From JAGVYF01 sp041650315 (lineage in GTDB: Archaea > Nanobdellota > Nanobdellia > Woesearchaeales > JAGVYF01), in NCBI GenBank assembly GCA_041650315.1, contig JBAZLJ010000002.1, positions 248,001-312,000 of the forward strand: 64,000 nucleotides of DNA. Reading direction: 5' to 3'. The notes under the pieces are model-generated. The model did no database searches, had not been told where the DNA came from, and saw only the letters and a program-made list of their open reading frames with translations. How positions within the stretch are numbered: position 1 is the first letter of the stretch; each line of letters opens with the position of its first letter. The translations under genes were made by a program, and so were the position numbers. Below, in pieces: positions 8,672 to 17,209 of the stretch.

Positions 8672-9710
8672 CGTTCAAACTTCGGATATTTTTAATGGTT
8701 TAACTAGATACTACGCTCATAAACCTCTGCATTTTCCGGAGTTTATGAAATATTTCCCGCAGAAATATTTCTATTGGACGGGCTCTGCGCGTTTCGGTCT
8801 TTCGCAATGCCTGTCTCCTAAATTGCGTGTCGGTCTTCCTTCATTCACTTGCTCTGTGCTGCTTGACTCGATTAAGCATGCTTCTTGCACGCCTGTGTTC
8901 TATGACGCTTCTGTGATTTCAGGGGTGGAGTTTATCAAGGAGAAGATTGCTGACATGGATGTGCTGCTTCTTCCGTATAATATGGGCTTTTTGTCTGACG
9001 TTGTTCGAATTAAAAGATTATGTAAACAGAATAATGTTCAGCTGATTGAGGATTGTGCTACTGCACTTGGCGCTAAATTTAATGAATTGCCAGTTGGTAG
9101 CTTTGGTGATCGTTCTGTGTACAGCTTCAATATCAGCAAAGGGTTTTTCTTGGGGGGTCTGATTGCTTCGAATGATAAACTTCCTTTTGGTTCTGGTTCT
9201 CCTTATCCTATACTTCCTTTATTGAAGACTTACGCTGAAGGTGTTCTTGCTCAGACTTTCTTTGATAAACGCGTTTATCCTTTGACTTCTCATTTGCTTT
9301 CCTGTGAATTGCATAAGAAGCAGTCACTTCTTAATTATAAGATGCCTTTATCTGCTAAATATATTGTTAATGAACAACTTAAACGATTTGATTCTGTTCT
9401 TTCCCGTAGACGTGAGAATGCTTTACTTTGCCTTGAAGAATTAGATGGAGTTATTGATTTCGTGCGACCTATATCTGGATCTACGCCTTCTTGGCTTTAT
9501 TTCGTTTTACTTGATAAACGACGTGATCTGCTCATGAAAAGGTTGCGCGCTGAAGGCGTTGATATTGTGCCTTCGTATACTTTCTCTGATCTGAGCCGCA
9601 CATACGGCATTGGGCACAAGACTGCGCAGGAGCAGATGATATTCGCTTTGGATCGTCCTTCTGATGAAATTGAGTTTATAATTAGGAAGATAAAGAAAGT
9701 GTGCCAATGA
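8646..9710 (+). CDS. DegT/DnrJ/EryC1-family aminotransferase
   Basis: A 354-residue protein of the sugar aminotransferase family. PLP-site sequences are QLIEDCATALGA (Asp-bearing strand) and SVYSFNISKGF, where the Lys would form the internal aldimine. These enzymes aminate nucleotide-linked keto-sugars. The early part is somewhat unlike the classical family, so the exact substrate is unclear. It overlaps the acyltransferase by 26 bp. An ATGA overlap joins it to the FemAB-like gene. Confidence 0.8.
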   Translation: MLIPHQKLNVQTSDIFNGLTRYYAHKPLHFPEFMKYFPQKYFYWTGSARFGLSQCLSPKLRVGLPSFTCSVLLDSIKHASCTPVFYDASVISGVEFIKEKIADMDVLLLPYNMGFLSDVVRIKRLCKQNNVQLIEDCATALGAKFNELPVGSFGDRSVYSFNISKGFFLGGLIASNDKLPFGSGSPYPILPLLKTYAEGVLAQTFFDKRVYPLTSHLLSCELHKKQSLLNYKMPLSAKYIVNEQLKRFDSVLSRRRENALLCLEELDGVIDFVRPISGSTPSWLYFVLLDKRRDLLMKRLRAEGVDIVPSYTFSDLSRTYGIGHKTAQEQMIFALDRPSDEIEFIIRKIKKVCQ

Positions 9711-10777
9711 AACCTGTTAAATTAGAAGTGGGCATGGATGAATGGACTTCATTTCTTTCTTGTAATGAGCATTATATCTTTCATTGTCCGGAGTATGTGT
9801 CTTTCATTGAATCTACTTTTCCTACTGCTAAGGCGTGCTATCTTGGAGTTATGTCTAACTCTAAACTTACTGGATTGTTTCCTTTCTTTTACGTTAGTCA
9901 GCCAGGATTGAAACGCGTATTGTCTTTCTTATTTCCTTCTATGGCTTCACCTAAATCCATTTCCTCTGCTTACAATGATTACGGCGGACCTTGCGGTTCT
10001 ATTGACCGCGATAAGCTGTTCGCTATGCTTCACGTGCTGAAGAATAAGTTTTCTTCTCCTTACTTGGAGATACGGCAAGGTCTTGAGAAGTTCGACGAAT
10101 ACTTCGCTAATCTACCTTCACTGAAATATAAACGATTCATATTGCCATTGTCTTCGAAAGAATCAGTATGGAATGGAATCCAGAAGTATAAACGGAAAGC
10201 GATTGGGAAAGCTGAGAGTGCGGGTGTTGTGACTCGGGAGATTCCTTTATCTGATATTGATTCATTATATTCATTATACTCTAAGAATATGCGCGCTTTT
10301 GGTGATCCGCCTTATCCTAAAAGATACTTCATTAATTTTTACAAATACTTTATTGATAAGGGCTTAGGCAAGTGCTTCGGCGCGTACAAAGACGGCAAAC
10401 TGATTGCAATGTTGCTTGGTTATTGCTGTTCAGGGCGCGTGCATATTATCATCGCAGTCTCTGACGACAAATACCTAGAATTGAGACCAAACGACGCCGT
10501 TCATTGGGCGTTCATATCATGGGCGTGCGATAATAAGTATAAATTGTTTGACTTTGGCCATACGCGCGAAGGATCCGGCCAGTATACGTATAAAGAAAGA
10601 TGGGGCGGAGAATGCAAGGACCTGAATCGCTACTACTTACTAAGCGCCGGACAAGAATTACCAAATATGGACCCAACGGATAAAGCGAATGCACTATACC
10701 CTATGATTTGGAGAAGATTGCCGTTGTGTGTCACGACGAGCATTGGGCCGTGGTTGAGGGAGAGTCTGGGGATATAG
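9707..10777 (+). CDS. FemAB/GNAT-like peptidyl or acyl transferase
   Basis: About 356 residues from the ATG at 9707, which overlaps the preceding TGA; an in-frame GTG lies at 9701. The protein has the double GNAT architecture of the FemAB family. The C-terminal core is seen in GAYKDGKLIAMLLGY, PNDAVHWAFISWACDN and FDFGHTREGSGQYTYKERWGG. Exosortase- and polysaccharide-associated members transfer amino acids or acyl groups to surface polymers. Its place at the end of the amino-sugar operon supports decoration of the surface glycan. Confidence 0.8.
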   Translation: MKPVKLEVGMDEWTSFLSCNEHYIFHCPEYVSFIESTFPTAKACYLGVMSNSKLTGLFPFFYVSQPGLKRVLSFLFPSMASPKSISSAYNDYGGPCGSIDRDKLFAMLHVLKNKFSSPYLEIRQGLEKFDEYFANLPSLKYKRFILPLSSKESVWNGIQKYKRKAIGKAESAGVVTREIPLSDIDSLYSLYSKNMRAFGDPPYPKRYFINFYKYFIDKGLGKCFGAYKDGKLIAMLLGYCCSGRVHIIIAVSDDKYLELRPNDAVHWAFISWACDNKYKLFDFGHTREGSGQYTYKERWGGECKDLNRYYLLSAGQELPNMDPTDKANALYPMIWRRLPLCVTTSIGPWLRESLGI

Positions 10778-10781
10778 ATAA

Positions 10782-12230
10782 ATGGAAAATTGGATAATAA
10801 ACAAAATCTTAGAAATAGTCTCTTTAATCGAATACAACCCTGAAAAAAGGAATGATATTGAAAAAGCCCTCAAAAGATTTCTAATAAATCCATCCCCTAA
10901 TTTTTTGCTAGAAAATGAAATTAAAGAAAGATTTTATAAAAAAGATTATGAAAGCAAGGAAAGAGATCTAAACAATATCTTCCAATTAGAGGAAGTTTTT
11001 GAAATGCAAGATTATGTTCTTACTGTAGACTCTAATTTAGAAGATTTATTTTTTTATGTTACTGAAAAATATTCAGACTATAATTCAAAATTAAAACAAG
11101 AAATGGGTATCTCCATCTTTGAGATAATAAAGTTTTGTACTCTCATCCAAAATATTTATTATTGTGACTTAGAAATTGGCGGGCATAAGTTTAATAAAAA
11201 TATATTTGATTCAAAAAAAGAAGCTTATTATCCGTATAATTTAGAATTTCCAGATCTTGAAAATAAAAAGATAATTGAAACCGCTTCTTTTATAAGTAAA
11301 GACGCAATTGTTTACCTACTAAAAGTTAAAAACCCTGAAGAACAATCTATTATTAAAAACATAAATCAATTCTTTGATTTACTTTCTTTTACAATTGAAG
11401 ACATCCTCAAAGATAATAAGATTAGATTTCAAGATAAGCCTTTGCTTAAAATTGATGAAGAGTCATATATCTTAATCAATGATATCCATTTAATTTGGGG
11501 ATTACCATCTAGATTAGATTCACTATTGAATAATTATTCATGGTATAGAGATACGAAAGGAAAAGATTTTGAAAAAGTGACAAATAGAGTATTGGATGAA
11601 ATTAATCGCAATGTTAAAATAGGGGGCAAATTCTTTCCGAATATAAGATATGGTGAAGCTAATATTTATGAAATGGATGGATTAATCAACTTTAAGGATT
11701 CTTCTTGGTTTGTTGAATGTAAAGGGCGAATTCCTCGGAGTGATTCATTCAAAGGTGACTTAAATAGTATAAAGGAAGACATTAAATGTGGTATAACTAA
11801 TGCTGAAAATCAAGCACTCAGGGCCATAAGAGAATCTGAAACTAATCAAAAAATAGGGGATTATATAGTTAAAGAAAAGAAAGGAATTATGATTATCGTA
11901 GAAGGTATGTATCCAAATCTAAATCAAAACCCAATCATACAATTTGAACGGATAAATAACAATTATCCAAGATATATCATTAGTCTTTTAACATTAATGG
12001 AGATCATAAGGCAATATGATATTTATTATTTGGAAAAGTTCTTAGAATGGAGATCTGATCCCGCCATGCCCATCTATTGTATGAGCGAATTAGATTATTG
12101 GGATTATTTTACCCAAATGCAAAATGGACTAGATAAAAAAAAGGGATATGATACTGCGAAAGAAAAAAACCTTAAGATAATATTTAATGGAAAAAGATTT
12201 AATGCACCTAAAATAATTAAAGAAGATTAA
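10782..12230 (+). CDS. Putative PD-(D/E)XK (NERD-like) nuclease
   Basis: A 482-residue protein, AT-rich and unlike its upstream neighbours in codon use. The N-terminal half is helical with no recognised domain. Residues 280-350 look like a restriction-endonuclease-like core: IYEMDGLINF with Asp299, then SWFVECKGR with Glu312 and Lys314, spacing that fits the D-Xn-ExK active site. NERD and Mrr-like domains of this kind occur in defence and DNA-repair proteins. The start is 4 nt after the FemAB-like stop, but the composition shift suggests an insertion. The function is inferred only from the motif. Confidence 0.55.
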   Translation: MENWIINKILEIVSLIEYNPEKRNDIEKALKRFLINPSPNFLLENEIKERFYKKDYESKERDLNNIFQLEEVFEMQDYVLTVDSNLEDLFFYVTEKYSDYNSKLKQEMGISIFEIIKFCTLIQNIYYCDLEIGGHKFNKNIFDSKKEAYYPYNLEFPDLENKKIIETASFISKDAIVYLLKVKNPEEQSIIKNINQFFDLLSFTIEDILKDNKIRFQDKPLLKIDEESYILINDIHLIWGLPSRLDSLLNNYSWYRDTKGKDFEKVTNRVLDEINRNVKIGGKFFPNIRYGEANIYEMDGLINFKDSSWFVECKGRIPRSDSFKGDLNSIKEDIKCGITNAENQALRAIRESETNQKIGDYIVKEKKGIMIIVEGMYPNLNQNPIIQFERINNNYPRYIISLLTLMEIIRQYDIYYLEKFLEWRSDPAMPIYCMSELDYWDYFTQMQNGLDKKKGYDTAKEKNLKIIFNGKRFNAPKIIKED

Positions 12231-12537
12231 TATAACCTATTCTTAAGTTGTGATATTCTTCCTCGAACATATGAATTTTGCTTAAAGTAAATTTAGAATA
12301 TTCATTAAAACTAATATTTGCCATAGATAATAATCCCCAATATATATCTTGAACAATTTGGTTTAAATAGGGATTTTCATTAAATAAAGCGCTATTCAAA
12401 TCTATATGAAAGTTATCTATGAAATAATTAAATCTATCTTTATAATCTTTTCCCTTCGGCCTTTCTTCGATAAGTAGCTTAATATCTAAAATATAACTCT
12501 CTAACCGCTCTAGGAAATCGAGTTTAAGTTTATTCAT
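12217..12537 (-). CDS. Hypothetical helical protein
   Basis: A 106-residue, mostly alpha-helical protein with no recognisable domain. A TATA-like box (ctataaataag, about 12559-12569) sits about 27 nt upstream of the ATG, so it is probably expressed as a leaderless mRNA. It overlaps the convergent nuclease-like gene by 14 bp. It belongs to the AT-rich island. No function can be given. Confidence 0.6.
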   Translation of the reverse strand: MNKLKLDFLERLESYILDIKLLIEERPKGKDYKDRFNYFIDNFHIDLNSALFNENPYLNQIVQDIYWGLLSMANISFNEYSKFTLSKIHMFEEEYHNLRIGYINLL

Positions 12538-12607
12538 ATAATTAAAGAGGGTAATTATCTATAAATAAGTTACGTTCTTAGATAGAATAAATAAAATAAC
12601 TTTGATT

Positions 12608-13357
12608 TTAGTTTATAAATTTGAATGTAGAAACGCTATGATCAAAATCAGTAATAGAACTATCAAACTTATCTTGTAATGCTGTATATGTAAGAATATA
12701 GGCATTATCTTTATTTATAAAAAATACTTGTTTAAATTTTAATAATTTTCCTTGATTAGCAACATATTCCAAAAAATAAGCATTTTGATTATTAATAAGT
12801 AGATTTCCTTCATCAATAAGTATGTAATCATTTGCTGCAAAAAATTGTGAAATGGCCAATTTTGATGCTTTGGCGTATTGATCTAAATTATATCCTGCCA
12901 CATCCTCAGTTTTAATATTTATATTTGTTTGAAAATTGTCAAAAATCGGCCCAGTAAATGCCACAATTGCAGTCATTCCCTCAACGTTTATATTTTCTTG
13001 AATATTCCAATTTTTAGGAGGTTCTATTGAGAATCCATAAACCTCATTTGTATATAGAGATGAAGTTTCAGGTACGATAGTATTTTCTTCTTGAAAGCTT
13101 GCTGGACTTAACACTCCAAAATAAGCTAATAATCCTATGCTCAAAAGCCAAATAAGAGGAATACCTCCAGTAATTATTCCCGCAATAGCCATTCCTTTTC
13201 CAGCCAATTTCTTCCTCTTAATCTGTTTAAGTGAATGCCTTCCTAAGATTATTGCTAGAATTCCCAATATAACACCTAAACCAAATAACTCTATAAACGG
13301 AATAGATATTATCCCAAGAATCAATGAAGCAATTGCAAAATTGGATGTTTCAACCAT
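12608..13357 (-). CDS. Membrane protein with DUF4190-like N-terminus and PsbP/DUF1795-like C-terminus
   Basis: A 249-residue protein. Residues 1-85 hold two or three membrane helices separated by a basic loop (GRHSLKQIKRKKLAGKGMAIAGII), the layout of DUF4190 domains. The outer part (from YTNEVYGFSIEPPKNWNI) resembles PsbP-like or DUF1795 domains, a beta-rich fold found in secreted lipoproteins of unknown role. It probably anchors this domain outside the membrane. It is AT-rich like the adjacent island genes. One of the 18-bp direct repeats lies just upstream of its start. Confidence 0.65.
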   Translation of the reverse strand: MVETSNFAIASLILGIISIPFIELFGLGVILGILAIILGRHSLKQIKRKKLAGKGMAIAGIITGGIPLIWLLSIGLLAYFGVLSPASFQEENTIVPETSSLYTNEVYGFSIEPPKNWNIQENINVEGMTAIVAFTGPIFDNFQTNINIKTEDVAGYNLDQYAKASKLAISQFFAANDYILIDEGNLLINNQNAYFLEYVANQGKLLKFKQVFFINKDNAYILTYTALQDKFDSSITDFDHSVSTFKFIN

Positions 13358-13407
13358 AGTTTAAGTTTCCATTATTAGCTATATAAATATTACTATGAAT
13401 TTACCTT

Positions 13408-13425
13408 ACAAGCAATACTTCTTCA
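13408..13425. repeat. Direct repeat, copy 1 (left edge of cassette)
   Basis: The 18-bp sequence ACAAGCAATACTTCTTCA is identical to 16109-16126, where it encodes the last residues of the deacetylase. After one mismatch three more bases also match. The base pairs just left of this copy give a TAA stop in the deacetylase frame, so a gene ending at this copy would still be intact. It is therefore a candidate attachment or recombination site. Confidence 0.7.
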
Positions 13426-13485
13426 AAAATTAGTTATCATAAGGATATAACAAAGCTTAAATAAATCATTAATTTTATCGCAAAT

Positions 13486-13881
13486 ATGTTTAATATTATT
13501 AATATTTTTATACTAAATCATGTAGAAGCATTTGCCCAAATTATTTCAGGAATGCTATTAGCGAGTATAGGACTACCCTTAATTTCATTTAAAGGGGGAA
13601 TACCTAGATTTGCAGGAATTATTCTAAATAAAAAAAGGGCAATTTTCGCATTATTAATGGGATTCATACTTACTTTTTTTATAATTGTCCCCTTAGGGGA
13701 ATTAATTGTGAACATAATTTTACAAAAGTATATAGAATTTACAATTCCCTTATTAACAATAACTACGGGAATTTTTATTTGTATATGGGACTTAGAAATG
13801 AAATGGAAATTTCACCAATATTGGATTCCATGGATCATAATGGGTATTTTGTTAGTTATATTTGAAATTTGGTTATATTAG
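13486..13881 (+). CDS. Small multi-spanning membrane protein
   Basis: A 131-residue protein with about four predicted membrane helices (residues about 15-35, 48-80, 82-100 and 110-131) and a basic loop (LNKKRA). No family is recognised. It is inside the direct-repeat-bounded cassette and converges on the ATPase gene, ending 1 bp from it. Membrane partners often accompany ATPase sensors in phage-defence modules, but opposite orientation weakens an operon-type link here. Confidence 0.55.
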   Translation: MFNIINIFILNHVEAFAQIISGMLLASIGLPLISFKGGIPRFAGIILNKKRAIFALLMGFILTFFIIVPLGELIVNIILQKYIEFTIPLLTITTGIFICIWDLEMKWKFHQYWIPWIIMGILLVIFEIWLY

Positions 13882-13882
13882 T

Positions 13883-16039
13883 TTAAATTAATTTTGTTTT
13901 TACATTTCGATATAATTCTATTAAATGTTGTTCTGATAAATCTAAAATCGGCTCATACATAAATGAATTAAGGTGTATATTTTCGGGAGTCATTAAATTC
14001 ACTTGCTCAAGTATTTCAATCTGAATGTCTGCGGGAAATTTCACAGCATATAATTTAGATAATTCAATTGTCTGATTCCGAATTATAGAATTTGTCTTTA
14101 CCTCATCATTAATTTTTTTAATCATATATATTTCTGATTTTAAACGTATAGCTATTGACAAAATAATTTTATTTTCTAAATTTGGGCATTCATCGGTTGT
14201 CAAACAATCATCTGCTAATTTAAAGATTACATCTAATACATTACGATCCGAATCATTTAAATGTAGATTTGGATTATGAAGTTCTTCCTTAAAAATAGCT
14301 TCGATATCGGTTAGTTTCAAAATTTTAGAATTAGCTTTTATATGTAATACCGAACTTAATTTAATATAATTTGGTCCATTTTCCCCATTAGTGTAAGATA
14401 TCAAATTTCGTACAAAGGGAATTGATGCAATTAACTTTTTATCGTCTGTACACATAGTTTTTTTCCAGTCATTATTAAAAGGGTTTCTAATATTTGAAGC
14501 ATTAATTAATTCTAAATGTGTGTCTGTTTTTTTAATCATATGGCAATTATTATAATTAATTAATCTAGATTCCAGAGTTCTAAAAAAATCAAAGTTATGG
14601 GTTAAAATTATTTCGTTAAAAACCTTTTCTTTTGAAATATCTATCAAATATTCGATAATAGCATATTTATTTTTATAATCAAATGAATCTGCAATATCAT
14701 CAATTATAAATATAGTCTTCTGAGAATTCCGTTTTCTAGCTTCAACTTCGAATATAATATTTAGAAGATATAATGCCCTTTTTTCACCACTACTTAGAAC
14801 TTTTAATAATGTTTCTCGGTCAGTACTTACTTCATCCCCTTGATCTTTGAAAATAAATCCTATTGTGGGGACTTCATCTTTTAAAATAACATCTTCTCGA
14901 TTTATTATTATAAGTTTAAATGGAACAAAAAATCTTTTATTAAATATAAGGATTACCTTTTCCCATTCAGTTTTATCTTCTCGAGCTTGTTTTAAAATTA
15001 ATTGAATCTCGACCTTTCCTAACTTGTACTTGGCAAGTAAATCCTGAAATAGCATTATCTCTTTTTTAAAGTAACCCTTCCATATTTTCTTTTTAAATTG
15101 GACTATATCAATTAATTCTGGGATTATTTCATAATTATTTTCTAGATAGTTTCTAAAACGTCTCAAATCAGCATTTTTCGTAATTGCTTTATCAATAAGT
15201 TCAAACTTCTCAGATAGCTGATTATTTGATAATATTTTACATTTTTCTTCTTCGATAATTGCATCAAATTCTTGATTTGATAAAATCTCTTTTTTATTAC
15301 TTTTTGAATTTAGAGAAATTGTATGTTTAGCTTTAAAAAAGCCTTCATCGTTTAAATTTTTAGAAATATTAAAAGCATTATTATGATTAAATATTCCTTT
15401 TTCAAAATAATCTGAAGCATCAATTAATTTATTAAATGTCTCTATATACTCATTTAATTTCGATTTAAAATTGGGAGTATTTAAAAAATCAACAACTTTG
15501 AGGTTAAATATGTCTTTATATGGAACTTTTAAATGATCGAATTTGCCCGTTGATATTTCCGATTCTAATTTCTCTAGGCATGCATATAAATCCTCACCCG
15601 TAAATGTATCCAAAATTTCGGATTCAACTTCCGCTTTTAATCCCGATAAATTGTTTAATGCTTTAAGAAAAAGTTCTTTTTTAATATTAATTTCATAATG
15701 AATTTTATCGTATTTAGTTTTTAATTCTTTTCTAACGATAAGGGAAGATATCTTAGCTGAATTAAAATCTTCGTTATATGGCTCAATTACAAATACTTCT
15801 TCAGGACATATTGAATTATTATTCTCATCAGTAATTACTCTAATTGCTGCTCTATCTGGAAATATTAAATCCACCGATTCTTCTCCGTTGCTTAAATCCC
15901 CAAATGTTTTAGCAAAAGAAGTTTTCATAATTCCATTCGGAGCATAAATTGAATGTATATTCTGATTAGAAAAATTAAATTCACAATTAAATTTCTTAAT
16001 CCCATAACAATTTTCTAAATTAATTTTTAATTTATCCAT
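13883..16039 (-). CDS. SMC/RecF-like ABC ATPase, putative defence protein
   Basis: A 718-residue AAA_13/RecF-like ATPase. The Walker A region (residues 33-41, APNGIMKTS) has Met where the last Gly of GxxGxGKS is expected. A long helical, coiled-coil-like middle follows. The ABC signature is SSGEKRALYLL (about 415), Walker B is TIFIIDDIADS (about 440-450) and the switch His is in ILTHNFDFF. The C-terminus has no recognisable nuclease motif but contains LNSFMYEPILDLS. Related ATPases occur in anticodon-nuclease, RloC and other anti-phage proteins. Defence is inferred from family and context; DNA repair is the alternative. Confidence 0.65.
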   Translation of the reverse strand: MDKLKINLENCYGIKKFNCEFNFSNQNIHSIYAPNGIMKTSFAKTFGDLSNGEESVDLIFPDRAAIRVITDENNNSICPEEVFVIEPYNEDFNSAKISSLIVRKELKTKYDKIHYEINIKKELFLKALNNLSGLKAEVESEILDTFTGEDLYACLEKLESEISTGKFDHLKVPYKDIFNLKVVDFLNTPNFKSKLNEYIETFNKLIDASDYFEKGIFNHNNAFNISKNLNDEGFFKAKHTISLNSKSNKKEILSNQEFDAIIEEEKCKILSNNQLSEKFELIDKAITKNADLRRFRNYLENNYEIIPELIDIVQFKKKIWKGYFKKEIMLFQDLLAKYKLGKVEIQLILKQAREDKTEWEKVILIFNKRFFVPFKLIIINREDVILKDEVPTIGFIFKDQGDEVSTDRETLLKVLSSGEKRALYLLNIIFEVEARKRNSQKTIFIIDDIADSFDYKNKYAIIEYLIDISKEKVFNEIILTHNFDFFRTLESRLINYNNCHMIKKTDTHLELINASNIRNPFNNDWKKTMCTDDKKLIASIPFVRNLISYTNGENGPNYIKLSSVLHIKANSKILKLTDIEAIFKEELHNPNLHLNDSDRNVLDVIFKLADDCLTTDECPNLENKIILSIAIRLKSEIYMIKKINDEVKTNSIIRNQTIELSKLYAVKFPADIQIEILEQVNLMTPENIHLNSFMYEPILDLSEQHLIELYRNVKTKLI

Positions 16040-16106
16040 AATCTATCTCTAAATTTGTAGATGTATATAAGATTAGATGTTTTAAAATAAATTAAGAATT
16101 TTAATA

Positions 16107-16862
16107 TCACAAGCAATACTTCTTCACAAACTCGTCGCAACTTATGAAGTTCGCGTTCGAGCGTTCAATCAGACCCGTGAATAGCTTCCATGCTGCTTTT
16201 CCTTGATTGCGGTTGTAGATCCATTTGATGAGCGGGTTTATGTTGTTCTTGGGTTGATGCTCTAGGAATTCGCAAGGATGCAGGTAAAGCATGTATGGGG
16301 TCTTGAATAATAAGCGTGATAGCGGGTAAAAGAATCGGTAGTATGACAAGCCTGATGGCGGGAATCTGAACGGCGTCCAGTTCGGGACGGGGAGTTCGAG
16401 AATACCGGGTTTCTTCCAGAAGGGTTTCGTCTTGGTCAGTAAATGCGAGTATCTGCCGGGGAAGAATGAACTGATAGATGAATCGTACTTATAGTGATTC
16501 CTTTTCAGCTGTGTGAATAATGATTTGGGATAGATATAGTATGGCGCACGGAAACCTCTGCAGGTTATGCCTAATCTCTCTATGCTTCTTTTAGATTTGT
16601 AAAGCTGGGCGTCTAATTCTTCAGGTGACAGCGTATCGAAATATATGTGGCGATAGCCGTGAGACGCTATCTCGTGCCGTTTAGCGATTCTCTTGACTAA
16701 TTCAGGATACTTCTCAGCGATCTCGCCAAGAACGAAGAATGTAGCCGTGATATCGTTAGCATCAAGGAAATCGAGCAGTCTAGGAACGACTTCGGTCAGA
16801 TTACGATCTTGATTAGATTCGAAATCATACTCCAAGTCCACAGTAAGAATTACATCTCGCAT
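16107..16862 (-). CDS. Polysaccharide deacetylase (NodB/CE4 family)
   Basis: About 251 residues from the ATG at 16862, 4 nt after the upstream gene; a start at 16895 would overlap it. CE4 motifs are visible: DLEYDF (catalytic and metal Asp), ASHGYRH (metal His pair) and CRGFRAPYYIY. The enzyme would remove acetyl groups from a GlcNAc-type glycan or glycolipid. It ends the minus-strand glycan operon. Its last codons form one of the two 18-bp direct repeats, so the 3' end was probably the target of an insertion. Confidence 0.85.
   Translation of the reverse strand: MRDVILTVDLEYDFESNQDRNLTEVVPRLLDFLDANDITATFFVLGEIAEKYPELVKRIAKRHEIASHGYRHIYFDTLSPEELDAQLYKSKRSIERLGITCRGFRAPYYIYPKSLFTQLKRNHYKYDSSISSFFPGRYSHLLTKTKPFWKKPGILELPVPNWTPFRFPPSGLSYYRFFYPLSRLLFKTPYMLYLHPCEFLEHQPKNNINPLIKWIYNRNQGKAAWKLFTGLIERSNANFISCDEFVKKYCL
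16109..16126. repeat. Direct repeat, copy 2 (3' end of deacetylase gene)
   Basis: This 18-bp copy is identical to 13408-13425 and encodes the C-terminal residues VKKYCL of the deacetylase on the minus strand, together with the first base of its TGA stop. It forms the right edge of the putative cassette. Confidence 0.7.
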
Positions 16863-16866
16863 TGAA

Positions 16867-17202
16867 TTACCTTTTCTTAACATCGCGTAAAGCAACGGCT
16901 TTCACTAACCTAGCCATCTTATTCTGCAATTGACGTATGATCTTGAACAAATAGAACACTATCCCTACCATGAACATGAATCCGGCGATTGTGAATAGCT
17001 CGACCGCATTCTTCACATTAAATGTCTGGACAAAGAAATCCAGAGAACGCGGAAATACTACGCCGTATATGAAGAATAGCCATATCGGCATCCATACAAG
17101 CAGATCAGTGAATCTTATCTCATTACGTCTATAGAAAAGAAGCGTGATGTATATCATTGATAATGCGAAGATTATCCCGACAACTTGTAGCCAGATTAAC
17201 AT
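16867..17202 (-). CDS. DUF2304 membrane protein
   Basis: A 111-residue protein with three predicted membrane helices and a cytoplasmic basic tail (IRQLQNKMARLVKAV). Length, helix spacing and the sequence LLFYRRNEIRFTDLLVW match DUF2304. Such proteins are regularly encoded next to dolichol-phosphate-mannose-synthase-like GT2 enzymes and probably assist glycolipid synthesis at the membrane. The adjacent upstream gene is such a GT2, 7 nt away. Confidence 0.8.
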   Translation of the reverse strand: MLIWLQVVGIIFALSMIYITLLFYRRNEIRFTDLLVWMPIWLFFIYGVVFPRSLDFFVQTFNVKNAVELFTIAGFMFMVGIVFYLFKIIRQLQNKMARLVKAVALRDVKKR

Positions 17203-17209
17203 TGCGTTC

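Larger units (their letters stand above)
13408..16126. mobile_element. About 2.7-kb putative integrated cassette bounded by 18-bp direct repeats
   Basis: The segment holds a small membrane protein gene and an SMC/RecF-like ATPase gene, converging with 1 bp between them. It is AT-rich compared with the glycan genes on the far right. The right repeat is the 3' end of the deacetylase gene, and the left repeat restores the same final codons followed by a stop. This is the usual signature of site-specific or gene-end-targeting integration. No integrase or transposase lies inside. It could be a non-autonomous cargo, or the product of recombination between short repeats. Confidence 0.5.
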
